From Alteromonas sp. KUL42 (lineage in GTDB: Bacteria > Pseudomonadota > Gammaproteobacteria > Enterobacterales > Alteromonadaceae): a stretch of DNA of 64,000 nt. The stretch covers positions 124,001 to 188,000 of the forward strand of contig NZ_BJKK01000004.1 in NCBI RefSeq assembly GCF_006538325.1, written 5' to 3'. Of the stretch, positions 22,701 through 31,929 are shown piece by piece; position 1 is the first letter of the stretch; every line of letters starts with the position of its first letter. A program made the position numbers and the translations under genes. The notes under the pieces were generated by a model. The model made no database searches and was not told the origin of the DNA. It saw only the letters and a program-made list of their open reading frames with translations.

Positions 22701-23215
22701 TTAGAAATGCCCGCCGCTTCTTCAATAAAAACACGCAACTCTTGTGGTTTCGACTCAATAAGCCGTGAAATCATGCCTTGTTCGATAATAGCGTATGAAC
22801 GAGGGCCCAACCCCGTTCCCAAAAACAAATCCGTAATATCACGACGACGGCATTTAGTACCATTTAAAAAGTAGTGAGACTGAGCATCTCGGGTAACAAG
22901 GCGTTTCACCGACAATTCGTTATAGTTAGCATATTCGCCAACAATACGCCCAGCACTATTGTCAAAAACCAGTTCAACACTGCATTGGCCAACGGGTTTA
23001 CGCGATGAAGAACCATTAAAAATAACATCGGTCATTGCATCACCACGAAGGTTCTTCGCCGAGCTTTCACCCAGTACCCAGCGAACGGCATCGATAACAT
23101 TAGACTTACCGCAACCATTAGGCCCCACAATGGCAGTCATTTCACCAGGAAATGGAATTGTGGTAGGTTCAACAAAAGACTTGAAACCCGCTAGCTTAAT
23201 TTTCTTTAGTCTCAA
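19714..23215 (-). pseudogene. smc: Chromosome segregation ATPase SMC, frame broken by one base (probable sequence error)
   Basis: Two frames together make a full SMC of about 1166 residues. The first (23215 to stop at 22493) has the N-terminal ATPase half with Walker A GPNGCGKS at 31-38. The second (in frame from about 22490 to 19714) has coiled coil, hinge, second coiled coil and the C-terminal half with [14 protein letters not shown] and [14 protein letters not shown]. The break is at the minus-strand run T6A6 (22496-22507). Removing one base gives [14 protein letters not shown], a smooth coiled-coil join. Start: TTG at 23215 ([14 protein letters not shown]) with AGGAGAGG upstream; the frame open to 23290 is not homologous. 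Known: SMC with ScpAB compacts and separates chromosomes. Every motif is intact, so a real null is unlikely. Confidence 0.9.
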
Positions 23216-23576
23216 AAGCTGACCTCTCCTGAGGTAGCACGCGAAGTAATGACCACGACAAAGCCGCGCACTAATAAGGTAGCGCGACAAAAATTAGCAA
23301 TTAAATAATGCCGTTTAGAATTAGATGCCATCACGGGAATGCGTTTTTTGTTATTATGAAACGACTCTATCAAATCTAACAGCTTGTAACAATTGCCATT
23401 TTGGTAGCGTACACAGCCAACGTACAATGGCCGTTCAACAAGCTTTTAAATAGCATAGAAAAGACATAAAAAACGCGACTATTAACATAATAGACAATAT
23501 TGAATAACTGACTTTTACGACTAGAGCGATGGGCGTATATAAGTAGTTAAATTGATTTACCATGCAAGGAGTACCA
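23216..23576. other. Divergent intergenic region smc / cysZ
   Basis: 361 bases between the two divergent starts. It holds the smc ribosome-binding site (AGGAGAGG) at one end and the cysZ one (AAGGAG) at the other. The part 23450-23515 is A+T rich and the likely site of both promoters, but I could not fix a -35/-10 pair. No gene supported. Confidence 0.6.
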
Positions 23577-24316
23577 ATGGGTTCTGGTGGAGTACATTAT
23601 TTTTTTGAAGGTTTTTCTTTGATAAAAACGAAAGGCTTAAAGCGCTTTGTTTTTGTTCCGCTATGTATCAACCTTCTTTTATTTGCCGTTGCATTTTACT
23701 TTTTATTTGGTCAGATTGAAGTGGGTATCACTTATGTCATCGATTTAGTGCCCGAATGGCTGGGTTGGTTTAAAACGGCTGTCAGTTTTTTCTTGTGGCC
23801 TTTAGCAGTTATTAGTGTGCTACTTATATTTGCCCTAATTTTTGGTACCTTGGCCAACTGGATTGCAGCGCCATTTAACGGCGTACTTGCAGAAAAAGTA
23901 GAACGGCACTTAACCGGCCAAGATTTAGGTGACGAAGGCGTATTTGCACTAATTAAAGATATACCTCGCACTATTGGACGTGAATTGACGAAATTCGCGT
24001 GGTATTTACCTCGCGCAATAGGTTTCTTACTTTTGTTTTTTTACTTCCAGTAATAGGGCAAGTGTTGTGGTTTTTATTTAACGCTTGGATGATGGCTATA
24101 CAGTACTGTGATTACCCTTACGACAATCATAAAGTTGATTTCACGCGTATGCGTCGTCACCTTGAAACCCATAAAGGTAAAGCGATGACATTTGGTATTA
24201 TGGTTAATGTTTTTTCGCTTATTCCCATTGTTAACTTTATTGTAATGCCTGTGGCGATTTGCGGTGCAACGTCTATGTGGGTGAATGAACTAAAACACAC
24301 ATTAAAAGAGGTATAA
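23577..24316 (+). pseudogene. cysZ: Sulfate transporter CysZ, frame broken by one base (probable sequence error)
   Basis: First part MGSGGVHYFFEGFSLIKTKGLKRFVFVPLC... through YLPRAIGFLLLFF stops at 24053; the second frame continues LPVIGQVLWFLFNAWMMAIQYCDYP and ends NELKHTLKEV at 24316. The two parts join into a normal CysZ of about 247 residues. The break is in a T7 run (24036-24042): one extra T would restore the frame. Known: CysZ is an inner-membrane sulfate channel feeding cysteine synthesis. Start: ATG at 23577, five bases after AAGGAG; the ATG at 23562 overlaps that site. The cysZ/zipA/ligA neighbourhood is as in E. coli, with smc added. Confidence 0.88.
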
Positions 24317-24399
24317 GAAGCATAAGAGGTTTTGCATAAAACGTACTGTGTAAAAGATAAATCCACTAAGTACTCTAAATACAAGTACGCTAAGTACGA

Positions 24400-26004
24400 T
24401 CACTTTGTGATATAGGCCTCGTACTGCGCTAGCCAATGTGCAGCCTCTTTTTGATTGCCACTTTTGTGAAATGCCTGAAAGAAGTTCATTGAAATTGGGC
24501 GTTGTGCATTTTGCTTGGTTAACTGCTGTTGCCACAGCACTAAGTATAGCGGTGGAATAACACCGCTGTCATGGTGCTCCATAAACGTGATGCGACGACT
24601 CGGCTTATAACTGCGCTTTCCAACCAACTCACAGGTTTTTGACCTTGCAATGATGGTGGCGGGATCGATATCCAGCCAATTATTCACAGTTTCATGTGGT
24701 GCATACCAATAGTCACTGTCGATAATGATGTTCGGCGGTGAAAAGTTGTCGATTTGATCTTCTTGGCACAACTGACGCGCCATGCTTCTATTCATGGGGT
24801 ACTCATCAGCAAACCCTGCAAAATGTGCTAACTCGTGCACAAATACGGAATATGCGTCACTAATATCCAAATACATAACACCGTTTTGCACATTCGCTTT
24901 ACCTTGCTCTGCAATCACCACAGCGTGACTAAATTTGCGCGTTTTAGCGATATTAGAAAGAGGCGTTACATCGCACCCTAAAACCCCTCTTCCCTTGTAA
25001 TCGGCATTACAAGTTAAGGCTTTGTTTTCCAGCCAAATAGGCGGAGCAATGCATAGCGACAATGCCTCAAGACGTTCATCTTCTAGAAAAGACTGGTAAA
25101 TAGTATCCGCATGGATAATTGTGGCCAAACTGGTCGCAAAAGGCTGGATACGCTGTAGGCAAGTTTTATCGTTTATCGAATGTTTCGCCCAGTCATAGGG
25201 CGGAACGTTTTTTAGCGAACGTGCTGTATATTTATTAATAGCAACCAAAGCGCGCTTCGCTTGCTTATGGCCTAATTCAGCAGCATGAGCAAAATGTGAT
25301 TTGGCCTGGTTGTGTTGACCTTCATCCCACAGCAAACGACCGTATTTGAAGGCACTTTGCATATCCAATGTTGCTGTTGTAGCTAACAGTGGTTTAGCGA
25401 GTTGTTGCTTTCCGTGCAACAAATACCAGTCGGCAAGCGCGGCCTGTGCTGGCGCGTACTGCTGCTGTGCTGCTTTGTTTAACCACTTTTCTCGCGTTTC
25501 AGGTAATTCGGTAGCCATAGCATAAGCAAATTGCGCTTCTGGAACGCCGCCTACAGCAGCAAGGTACATAAAGCGCTCTGACGTTCCCTCTTCGCCTTGC
25601 ATTTGATACAACAGCCATGCTGCATCTGCATTTTCCAGTTTAACCAACTTTTCAAGCCAATAACGTGTGTCAGCTTGGGTTGCATCAGAAGAAGAGAAAT
25701 TTTTCAGAAAAGCGCTTTCAAAAGCTTGAAGTAATAGCGCTTGTGCATCTTCACTGCCTTGTATAGCTGCATGCCATAGCAGAGCAAAAGTGGCATTGTT
25801 CAGCCCTTCATTGTAAGAAGTATCTCGGGCATTTGCTGTATTTGACGAAGGTATATTTGAATTAGTCTCACTATCAGAAGCATTCTCTGATGGACTAGCC
25901 CAAATAACAGAGTGCAACGCATTTCTGAGCAGTTGAGGAACATAACGTCCGCTATCACCGGCAACAATGAGTAGTGCCAATACTGCCAGTATGAGACCAC
26001 GCAT
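24400..26004 (-). CDS. Sel1-repeat protein with a metzincin-like zinc protease motif
   Basis: A 534-residue protein I cannot name. The N-terminus has a short hydrophobic stretch (residues 3-16, LILAVLALLIVAG), a signal peptide or anchor. A low-complexity Ser/Asn segment follows, then TPR/Sel1-like helices from about 70 to 250 (for example AVGGVPEAQFAYAMA and AAELGHKQAKRALV). The C-terminal half holds FVHELAHFAGFADEY at about 388-402: the zinc motif HExxHxxGxxD (H390, E391, H394, D400), with DEY as in M64-type peptidases, and a nearby Met. Several Cys (282, 318, 332, 344, 413) suit a periplasmic protein. It starts 12 bases after nlpI and is surely co-transcribed. Protease activity is inferred; substrates unknown. 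Confidence 0.8.
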   Translation of the reverse strand: MRGLILAVLALLIVAGDSGRYVPQLLRNALHSVIWASPSENASDSETNSNIPSSNTANARDTSYNEGLNNATFALLWHAAIQGSEDAQALLLQAFESAFLKNFSSSDATQADTRYWLEKLVKLENADAAWLLYQMQGEEGTSERFMYLAAVGGVPEAQFAYAMATELPETREKWLNKAAQQQYAPAQAALADWYLLHGKQQLAKPLLATTATLDMQSAFKYGRLLWDEGQHNQAKSHFAHAAELGHKQAKRALVAINKYTARSLKNVPPYDWAKHSINDKTCLQRIQPFATSLATIIHADTIYQSFLEDERLEALSLCIAPPIWLENKALTCNADYKGRGVLGCDVTPLSNIAKTRKFSHAVVIAEQGKANVQNGVMYLDISDAYSVFVHELAHFAGFADEYPMNRSMARQLCQEDQIDNFSPPNIIIDSDYWYAPHETVNNWLDIDPATIIARSKTCELVGKRSYKPSRRITFMEHHDSGVIPPLYLVLWQQQLTKQNAQRPISMNFFQAFHKSGNQKEAAHWLAQYEAYITK

Positions 26005-26016
26005 AGCGCTATTTAA

Positions 26017-26919
26017 TTACTCTTCACTAGCAACAAAGTTACTTGCCTGATCGCGCAAGCGATTGAGTTCAAGCCTTGCGTAACGATGTTCGACATAATC
26101 AAACACGTTGGTACTTAGCGCCAATTTAAAGTAATTTGATGCTATGCCACTGTTGCCATTTTGAGAATGATATTTACCGAGGTAAAAATATGCTTCACAC
26201 AAACGGTCAGTTAACCCCTTCTGGCTTCGAACCCCTTCTAATAAAGAGTTAAGTACCTGATTTTCATTAACAGTGCCTAAAAACAAGTCGACTAAACTTG
26301 TTGCCCAGTGATTACTATCTAAGGTTGGGCGTATTGTAGCTAAGTAAATCATACCGTCTTGTTGTGATACGTCATGATGTGCAAAATAGGCCCATAGCGC
26401 TCTAAAAGGGTCGCTCTCATCTTTTTGATAAAAGGTATTTAAATCTGACGTTGCTAGTTCAGCGCGTCCACCATAATACAATGCGATACCGCGATTCAAA
26501 AACGCGTAGTCATAATCCGGCTTTATTTCAAGGGTTGAGTCAAACGCATCATAGGCTTGTATAAAGTCACTCTGCTGAATGTAATGAATGCCAATAGAGT
26601 TATAGGCTTCGGCTAAGTCTGGCTTAAGATTTAACGCCTGCGAATAATCAAATTGTGCAAGGCCTGCTAACCCCACGCTGTCGTATAACATACCACGCTG
26701 AAAGTGTAACTCTGCTTTATCTTCATCGGAGAGCGCTGGGCTATTAAGCACCTGATTGTATCGTGCTATGGCCATTTCAGAACGGGGATTTATTGGTGCA
26801 GGCTCAGCCAATAATAAATTGCCCATCTGAGGGCGTTCTGAAATAGGCGGCGTTTGAGTACAACCGGTTAAAATGGCAACGAATAAAGAAAAAAAGATGA
26901 GACTAACGTTTCTGCACAT
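26017..26919 (-). CDS. nlpI: TPR lipoprotein NlpI
   Basis: About 300 residues with a lipoprotein signal (hydrophobic core, then the lipobox ILTGC; the Cys is lipidated) and TPR repeats, including LHFQRGMLYDSVGLAGLAQFDYSQAL and AEAYNSIGIHYIQQSDFIQAYDAFD. This matches NlpI. Known: NlpI is an outer-membrane lipoprotein that in E. coli brings the protease Prc to the hydrolase MepS and scaffolds murein enzymes. Start: a TTG at 26943 is in frame, but the ATG at 26919 gives a normal signal peptide (MCRNVSLIFFSLF). In E. coli nlpI follows pnp; here it instead precedes a predicted zinc protease by 12 bases. Confidence 0.92.
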   Translation of the reverse strand: MCRNVSLIFFSLFVAILTGCTQTPPISERPQMGNLLLAEPAPINPRSEMAIARYNQVLNSPALSDEDKAELHFQRGMLYDSVGLAGLAQFDYSQALNLKPDLAEAYNSIGIHYIQQSDFIQAYDAFDSTLEIKPDYDYAFLNRGIALYYGGRAELATSDLNTFYQKDESDPFRALWAYFAHHDVSQQDGMIYLATIRPTLDSNHWATSLVDLFLGTVNENQVLNSLLEGVRSQKGLTDRLCEAYFYLGKYHSQNGNSGIASNYFKLALSTNVFDYVEHRYARLELNRLRDQASNFVASEE

Positions 26920-27053
26920 GGTAAAAAAGCATTCTATAAACAAAGAAAAAACCGCCTGAATACAAAGTATACGCTTGTTGCGGCGCGATTGCCGTCACCT
27001 TCTCGCATTTGATGAAAAAAGTAAAGCGTATTAGGCGGGAAACAAAGGTAGCT

Positions 27054-27461
27054 ATGAAGAATAATAACCTAGAACAACTGTCAAAACTTGCATTCGATGC
27101 GCAAAAAAACTCTCATTCGCCGTATTCTAATTTCAAGGTAGGTGCCGCACTGCTTACTCCTTCTGGTGATATCTTTTCAGGTTGCAATGTAGAAAGTGCC
27201 GCTTTTCCCCTCGGTCAGTGTGCCGAAGCTACTGCTATCGGGAATATGGTGACCCATGGTCACAAACGTATTTCCCACATTGTTATCGCAAGCCCTAACG
27301 ATGATTTTTGCTTTCCGTGTGGTGGTTGTAGACAAAAAATTGCGGAATTTGCCACTGACGACACGCCAGTAACCATGGTCAGTAAAAGCGGCGAGACACA
27401 CGAAACCACTATTGGTACGTTATTACCAAATGCCTTTCGTGCACACGATCTTGATAAATAA
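27054..27461 (+). CDS. cdd: Cytidine deaminase
   Basis: A 135-residue enzyme of the small homotetrameric type. Visible: SPYSNFKVGAALL, the zinc/catalytic NVESAAFPLGQCAEATAIG (Cys ligand plus catalytic Glu), and PCGGCRQ with the other two zinc cysteines. Known: it deaminates cytidine and deoxycytidine to the uridine forms in pyrimidine salvage. The residue after CAE is Ala instead of the usual Arg, which in tetrameric enzymes modulates zinc charge; still compatible with activity. Start: ATG at 27054 with AAGG five bases upstream; the longer frame from 27009 is unlikely. Divergent from nlpI. Confidence 0.94.
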   Translation: MKNNNLEQLSKLAFDAQKNSHSPYSNFKVGAALLTPSGDIFSGCNVESAAFPLGQCAEATAIGNMVTHGHKRISHIVIASPNDDFCFPCGGCRQKIAEFATDDTPVTMVSKSGETHETTIGTLLPNAFRAHDLDK

Positions 27462-27664
27462 TCTCCCAATACGTAAAACAATCACCCAACTAATATAAGA
27501 AAAATACAATTTGAACTTTTAGGTGAAATAAAGTTCTTCTACAATCGGCATTTATTAGTACTTAACACTGACAACACTGTAATACGGATATTACGTAAAA
27601 AATAAACTGGTCAACGCCTTGTGCGAGACCAGAGGTGTTCAGTTGCATAAAAACAGGTTACACC

Positions 27665-28783
27665 ATGGATAACAAAAAATACGACTATCTCATTGTAGGC
27701 GCAGGATTATTCGGCGCTGTATTTGCTCACGAAGCCACAAAAGCCGGCCACAAGGTGTTGGTTATTGATAAACGTCACCACACAGGTGGCAACATCTATT
27801 GCGAGAATATCGAAGGTATTAATGTTCACAAATACGGTGCACATATTTTTCACACCAGCAATAAAGAGGTGTGGGATTATGTGAACCAGTTTGTTGATTT
27901 TAACCATTATGTTAATTCCCCGGTCGCACGTTATCGCGGCAAGTTATATAACCTCCCTTTTAACATGAACACCTTTTATCAGTTATGGGGAGTTACAACA
28001 CCATCAGAGGCACAAGCCAAAATTGAAGAGCAGCGTGCACCATATAAGGATATCGAACCCAAGAACTTAGAAGAGCAAGCGTTATTTCTAGGTGGTAAAG
28101 ACTTATACGAGACGTTAATAAAAGGCTACACAGAAAAACAGTGGGGACGCCCTGCCACTCAGATCCCGTCATTCATCATTAAGCGTTTACCCTTCCGCTT
28201 TACCTTTGACAATAACTACTTCAATGATCTTTACCAAGGAATACCTATTGGCGGCTATAACGCACTGACCGATGCACTGCTAGAAGGCATAGAAGTACAG
28301 ACGGGAGTGAATTATTTCGAAGATAAAGACATCTATGATGCGCTAGCACAACGGGTGTTGTACACAGGCAAAATTGATGAGTTCTTTGAGTTTCAATTGG
28401 GCAAGTTAGAATATCGAAGCCTACATTTTGAAACAGAAGTACTTGATGAAGAAAATTATCAAGGCAATGCAGTAGTTAATTACACAGAGCGGGATGTACC
28501 TTACACGCGTATTCTTGAACACAAACATTTTGAGTTTGGTACGCAAGAGAAAACCGTCGTAACTAAAGAATATCCGCACGAATTCAGCAAAGACAACGAA
28601 CCCTACTACCCTATAAATGACGATGTGAACAATAGCTTATTGGCACAGTACAAAGAACTGGCAAATAAGCCGGAAAATAAGGAGAAGTATCTCTTTGGCG
28701 GACGCTTAGCCGATTACAAGTACTACGACATGGACGACACTATTGAAGCTGCACTTACGTTATGTAAACAGGAATTAAAATAA
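27665..28783 (+). CDS. glf: UDP-galactopyranose mutase
   Basis: A 372-residue flavoenzyme: N-terminal FAD motif VGAGLFGAVFAHEA, then DKRHHTGGNIY, HKYGAHIFHT, the central EKQWGRPATQIP and a C-terminal FGGRLADYKYYDMDD. These match Glf closely. Known: it converts UDP-galactopyranose to UDP-galactofuranose, the donor for galactofuranose in O-antigens and other glycans. Start: ATG at 27665 (MDNKKYDYL); a longer frame from 27635 is not conserved. It is followed four bases later by a glycosyltransferase that presumably uses its product. Confidence 0.96.
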   Translation: MDNKKYDYLIVGAGLFGAVFAHEATKAGHKVLVIDKRHHTGGNIYCENIEGINVHKYGAHIFHTSNKEVWDYVNQFVDFNHYVNSPVARYRGKLYNLPFNMNTFYQLWGVTTPSEAQAKIEEQRAPYKDIEPKNLEEQALFLGGKDLYETLIKGYTEKQWGRPATQIPSFIIKRLPFRFTFDNNYFNDLYQGIPIGGYNALTDALLEGIEVQTGVNYFEDKDIYDALAQRVLYTGKIDEFFEFQLGKLEYRSLHFETEVLDEENYQGNAVVNYTERDVPYTRILEHKHFEFGTQEKTVVTKEYPHEFSKDNEPYYPINDDVNNSLLAQYKELANKPENKEKYLFGGRLADYKYYDMDDTIEAALTLCKQELK

Positions 28784-28787
28784 TAAT

Positions 28788-29822
28788 ATGTCTGAAAAAG
28801 TTTATATTGCGCGAAATTATCGGTCTAAATTCGACGCTGCCGGAAAAGCCAAAATGGACTGCGAGACTATTCTAGCAGAGAGCGGTTGGAAAAACATTGG
28901 CTTTAAACAAACATGGATTTCCAACGGCCCTATTGGCACAGCGTTAAGTGCACTGGGTGTTACCTGGGCCCTACTACGTTTAAAAAAGGGCAGCACGGTT
29001 TGCACGCAGTATCCTTTTAAGAAGTTTTATCGCTACACTGCTTGGGGTGCTCGTCTAAAAAAATGTAAGTTAGTAACCATAGTGCACGACGTAACTTCAC
29101 TTAAAAAGCGACACTTAGATCCAACACCAGAGATTGCGCTCTTATCACGCTCTGAAACCCTTATTGTTCATAATACGTCTATGGCGCGTTGGTTCAGTGA
29201 AAACGGTATTAATGCTGATATGGTTTCGTTAGAAGCCTTTGATTACTTGCATGAACCTAAGTTTGATGCACAAAGAAAATCGGTAGATATGCAAGACCTT
29301 CGCTTAGTCTTTGCAGGGAATATGGGCGGCAAGCAACAGTTTTTGTATGATCTTGATACATTAGACAAAGGCAATTATCACGTCGACCTATACGGCGTAG
29401 GGTTTAAACCTGAAAAAGTACACAACGCGGATGACACGAAGCTAAACTACATCGGAAAATTCCCCGCAGATGAAGTTATCGACCGCATCGATGGTGACTT
29501 CGGTATTGTGTGGTATGGAGACTCCCTCGATTCTTGTGACTGCCCTAATGGTCAATATCTTAAATACAATAACCCGCACAAACTGTCACTTTATCTACTT
29601 TGTGAAATGCCAATCATAATTTGGGATAAAGCCGCCATGGCGGATTTCGTGGCCTCAAATGGTGTGGGGATCGTACTCTCTTCACTTAAAGAGCTTCCTC
29701 ATAAACTCGCCGAACTCAGCGAGCATGACTTCAATACCATGAAAGACAACGCACGACGCTTAAAAGCAAAACTAGAGAAAGGTGGCTTTCTTGCCGACGC
29801 TTTGGCAAAGGCAGAGAAGTAG
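28788..29822 (+). CDS. Glycosyltransferase, probable galactofuranosyltransferase
   Basis: A 344-residue GT-B-like protein starting MSEKVYIARNYRSKFDAAGKAK, with HDVTSLKKRHLD, LVFAGNMGG and the C-terminal NNPHKLSLYLLCEMPIIIWDKAAMADFV, the pattern of the WbbI / Gtf3-like sugar transferases. Known: WbbI is a beta-1,6-galactofuranosyltransferase of E. coli O-antigen synthesis. Starting four bases after glf, it most likely transfers galactofuranose from UDP-Galf; the acceptor is unknown. No other polysaccharide genes are beside it, so the acceptor is made elsewhere. Confidence 0.85.
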   Translation: MSEKVYIARNYRSKFDAAGKAKMDCETILAESGWKNIGFKQTWISNGPIGTALSALGVTWALLRLKKGSTVCTQYPFKKFYRYTAWGARLKKCKLVTIVHDVTSLKKRHLDPTPEIALLSRSETLIVHNTSMARWFSENGINADMVSLEAFDYLHEPKFDAQRKSVDMQDLRLVFAGNMGGKQQFLYDLDTLDKGNYHVDLYGVGFKPEKVHNADDTKLNYIGKFPADEVIDRIDGDFGIVWYGDSLDSCDCPNGQYLKYNNPHKLSLYLLCEMPIIIWDKAAMADFVASNGVGIVLSSLKELPHKLAELSEHDFNTMKDNARRLKAKLEKGGFLADALAKAEK

Positions 29823-29973
29823 CAGACAATATGGCGAATTCTAGGGAAGTTGAATTCGTCATAACCGTTCAAATGGTACATCGTTAATACTTCTATTAAT
29901 CACTATCTGTGAACGTAAATGTGACTTACCCGTTTAGAATATCCTTACCCGATAATATTGTTTGAAGAGCCCC

Positions 29974-30519
29974 ATGCAGAACATTGTTGTATCAGATATT
30001 TTTGGCAAAACAGAGGCGTTAGAAGAATTTACCTCTAGATTTACAACGCCTACGGAAATTGTTGACCCCTACAACGGTGAATTCATGCAATTTCAAAATG
30101 AGCAAGCCGCTTACTCTTATTTCTCTGAGCAAGTCACGCTTGTTAAATATTCAGACTACTTGTATGAACGAGTCCAAAACGCAACCACTGCTATTAACCT
30201 TATCGGTTTTAGTGTTGGAGCCTCGGCAATATGGAACATATCTGACCGCCAACATTTAGGACGCGTGGTAAGTGCGCGTGGTTATTACAGTTCACAAATA
30301 CGGCACTTTTTACATATTCAACCGCACTTTCCTATTAATCTCATATTTCCAATGTCAGAACAGCATTTCTGTGTTGATGAAGTCATGTTGGCATTGAAAG
30401 ATAGAGATAACGTCACTATTAGACAAGTGCCCTACTTGCATGGATTTATGAATACTCACTCGACAAATTACAACGCCACTGGCTATAAAAACGAACTATC
30501 ATCATTACGTAACATGTAA
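29974..30519 (+). CDS. Small alpha/beta-hydrolase-fold protein
   Basis: About 181 residues. A GFSVGAS elbow (G-x-S-x-G) follows the hydrophobic strand TTAINLIGFSVG, and SEQHFCVDEV plus a late HGFMN could supply the acid and base, so it looks like a dienelactone-hydrolase-type alpha/beta hydrolase. The substrate is unknown. Start: ATG at 29974 with GAAGAG upstream; a TTG at 29962 is also in frame. It lies 151 bases after the glycosyltransferase on the same strand; any role in glycan editing is only a guess. Confidence 0.65.
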   Translation: MQNIVVSDIFGKTEALEEFTSRFTTPTEIVDPYNGEFMQFQNEQAAYSYFSEQVTLVKYSDYLYERVQNATTAINLIGFSVGASAIWNISDRQHLGRVVSARGYYSSQIRHFLHIQPHFPINLIFPMSEQHFCVDEVMLALKDRDNVTIRQVPYLHGFMNTHSTNYNATGYKNELSSLRNM

Positions 30520-30577
30520 TTCAAAATAACCAAGCGAAAGACTATCCAATTACATTTCAAGCACATCAGCGCATTAA

Positions 30578-31240
30578 TCAACACATCAATGGCTTGGTCT
30601 CTCTGGTGATAGTCAAGATTTTACCTTGCTCGTCAAAAGCAAGTGCCACCTGCATTCCCACCTTAATATCTCCTTGAATACGATTTAGCGTATTCAAGGA
30701 ATCAAGCAAAGCTTGAGACACAACAAGTTTTGCCTGTTCACAATCAACAAGCATCCAATTGCCATTGTCGGCGTATAGTGTCGCATGTTGGAACTTTACC
30801 GCCTGTGACAGTTCTTGGCTTGCGTAATAGTTTTGTGTGTAGACATTAAAACGCGTACGGTAATTATTGTCTCGATATGACTCACCTTCACCATCAAAGC
30901 CGTGATAATCGACAATGTTGACTACTACTGCACCATTAACATTTGTTTCTAAATTACTCGTAGCCAAAGCGGGAGCCGTGTTTTCTTGCCAGCGAATAAC
31001 ATTGTACATACCAAACGTCACCAATAGAGCAAATGCAACGGCCCCCAACTTAAACCCCGACGAACTGAATGCAGCTAAAATTTGGGAGAAGTGTTGAACA
31101 AAAACCTGACCAAAGCCCGACATTTTAACTGTGTGTTGGCCGTGGTGAAGCATTACACGCTGTTTGACGTCACTGTCAATATTATGCGCTTGTTGACTGC
31201 GTCTATAGGCTTCCTGTAGCTCTTTATCAGACATAGACAT
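30578..31240 (-). CDS. Membrane protein, putative anti-sigma factor
   Basis: A 220-residue protein: about 60 soluble residues, one membrane helix (around 64-81, LGAVAFALLVTFGMYNVI), then a periplasmic part of about 135 residues. The layout, and a start one base after the stop of an ECF-type sigma factor gene, are those of an anti-sigma factor. No HxxxCxxC zinc anti-sigma motif is present, so it would be of another class. The name rests on context. The periplasmic part has no domain I recognise. Last gene of the tonB-sigma-anti-sigma operon. Confidence 0.65.
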   Translation of the reverse strand: MSMSDKELQEAYRRSQQAHNIDSDVKQRVMLHHGQHTVKMSGFGQVFVQHFSQILAAFSSSGFKLGAVAFALLVTFGMYNVIRWQENTAPALATSNLETNVNGAVVVNIVDYHGFDGEGESYRDNNYRTRFNVYTQNYYASQELSQAVKFQHATLYADNGNWMLVDCEQAKLVVSQALLDSLNTLNRIQGDIKVGMQVALAFDEQGKILTITRETKPLMC

Positions 31241-31241
31241 G

Positions 31242-31910
31242 TTACTTACGCTCCATCAGTGTTTTTATAGTCTCACGGGCGTAGCGCAAACGGGTTTTGA
31301 CCGTTTCTTTCGGCACATGACAAATATCGCTAATCTGCTCTAGTGAAAAGCCTTCGAGCTGCAGTGACAATGTCTCTCGCTGTTTAAATGGCAATTGGCG
31401 CATCGCTAGCTGAAACTTATCTTTATCAAGGTGCTGGCTCAATTGAGTGCTCTGGTTAACACTGCTACTGTGCGCATCTCCAACGTGATTTTCAACTGCT
31501 TCACAGCTATAGGTAATTTTCGCATTTCGTCTAAACTCATCTATGAGTGCTCGCCGCCCTATGGTGAATAGCCACGCCTGAAAGTTATTGTCATTTACAA
31601 ACGTACTACGCTTTTCAATAACCGTCATCCATGTACGCTGCGTTATATCTTGTGCAGTTTGGTCATCTGACATCAATAACAAAAAATAATACAGCTTGTT
31701 GCTGTGCAAGTCGTACAACGACGACAAGGCTTGTTGGTTTCCAGTTTCAGCGTACTGGCTCATCAACCGCTCACTTAGCCCCTTCAAACCAGTGCCGCTA
31801 TTAGCGCGTTCGCCACTTTCACAGCTTTTTATTGTTGAACTAGCGTCATGCTTGTCGTTGCTGAAGAACGAACGCCGCAACATACCTTGTAAGCTTGCGC
31901 CTATACTCAT
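31242..31910 (-). CDS. ECF-type RNA polymerase sigma factor
   Basis: A 222-residue sigma-70 family protein. After about 45 variable residues comes region 2 (LYDLHSNKLYYFLLLMSDDQTAQDITQRTWMTV and FQAWLFTIGRRALIDEFRR) and at the end region 4 (LEGFSLEQISDICHVPKETVKTRLRYARETI, a helix-turn-helix). Regions 1 and 3 are missing, the ECF layout. Known: such factors direct RNA polymerase to a small regulon and are held by a co-encoded anti-sigma. It is 19 bases after tonB and one base before the putative anti-sigma gene. Target genes cannot be told from this window. Confidence 0.9.
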   Translation of the reverse strand: MSIGASLQGMLRRSFFSNDKHDASSTIKSCESGERANSGTGLKGLSERLMSQYAETGNQQALSSLYDLHSNKLYYFLLLMSDDQTAQDITQRTWMTVIEKRSTFVNDNNFQAWLFTIGRRALIDEFRRNAKITYSCEAVENHVGDAHSSSVNQSTQLSQHLDKDKFQLAMRQLPFKQRETLSLQLEGFSLEQISDICHVPKETVKTRLRYARETIKTLMERK

Positions 31911-31929
31911 AGGCCTATTCCTTATTGCT

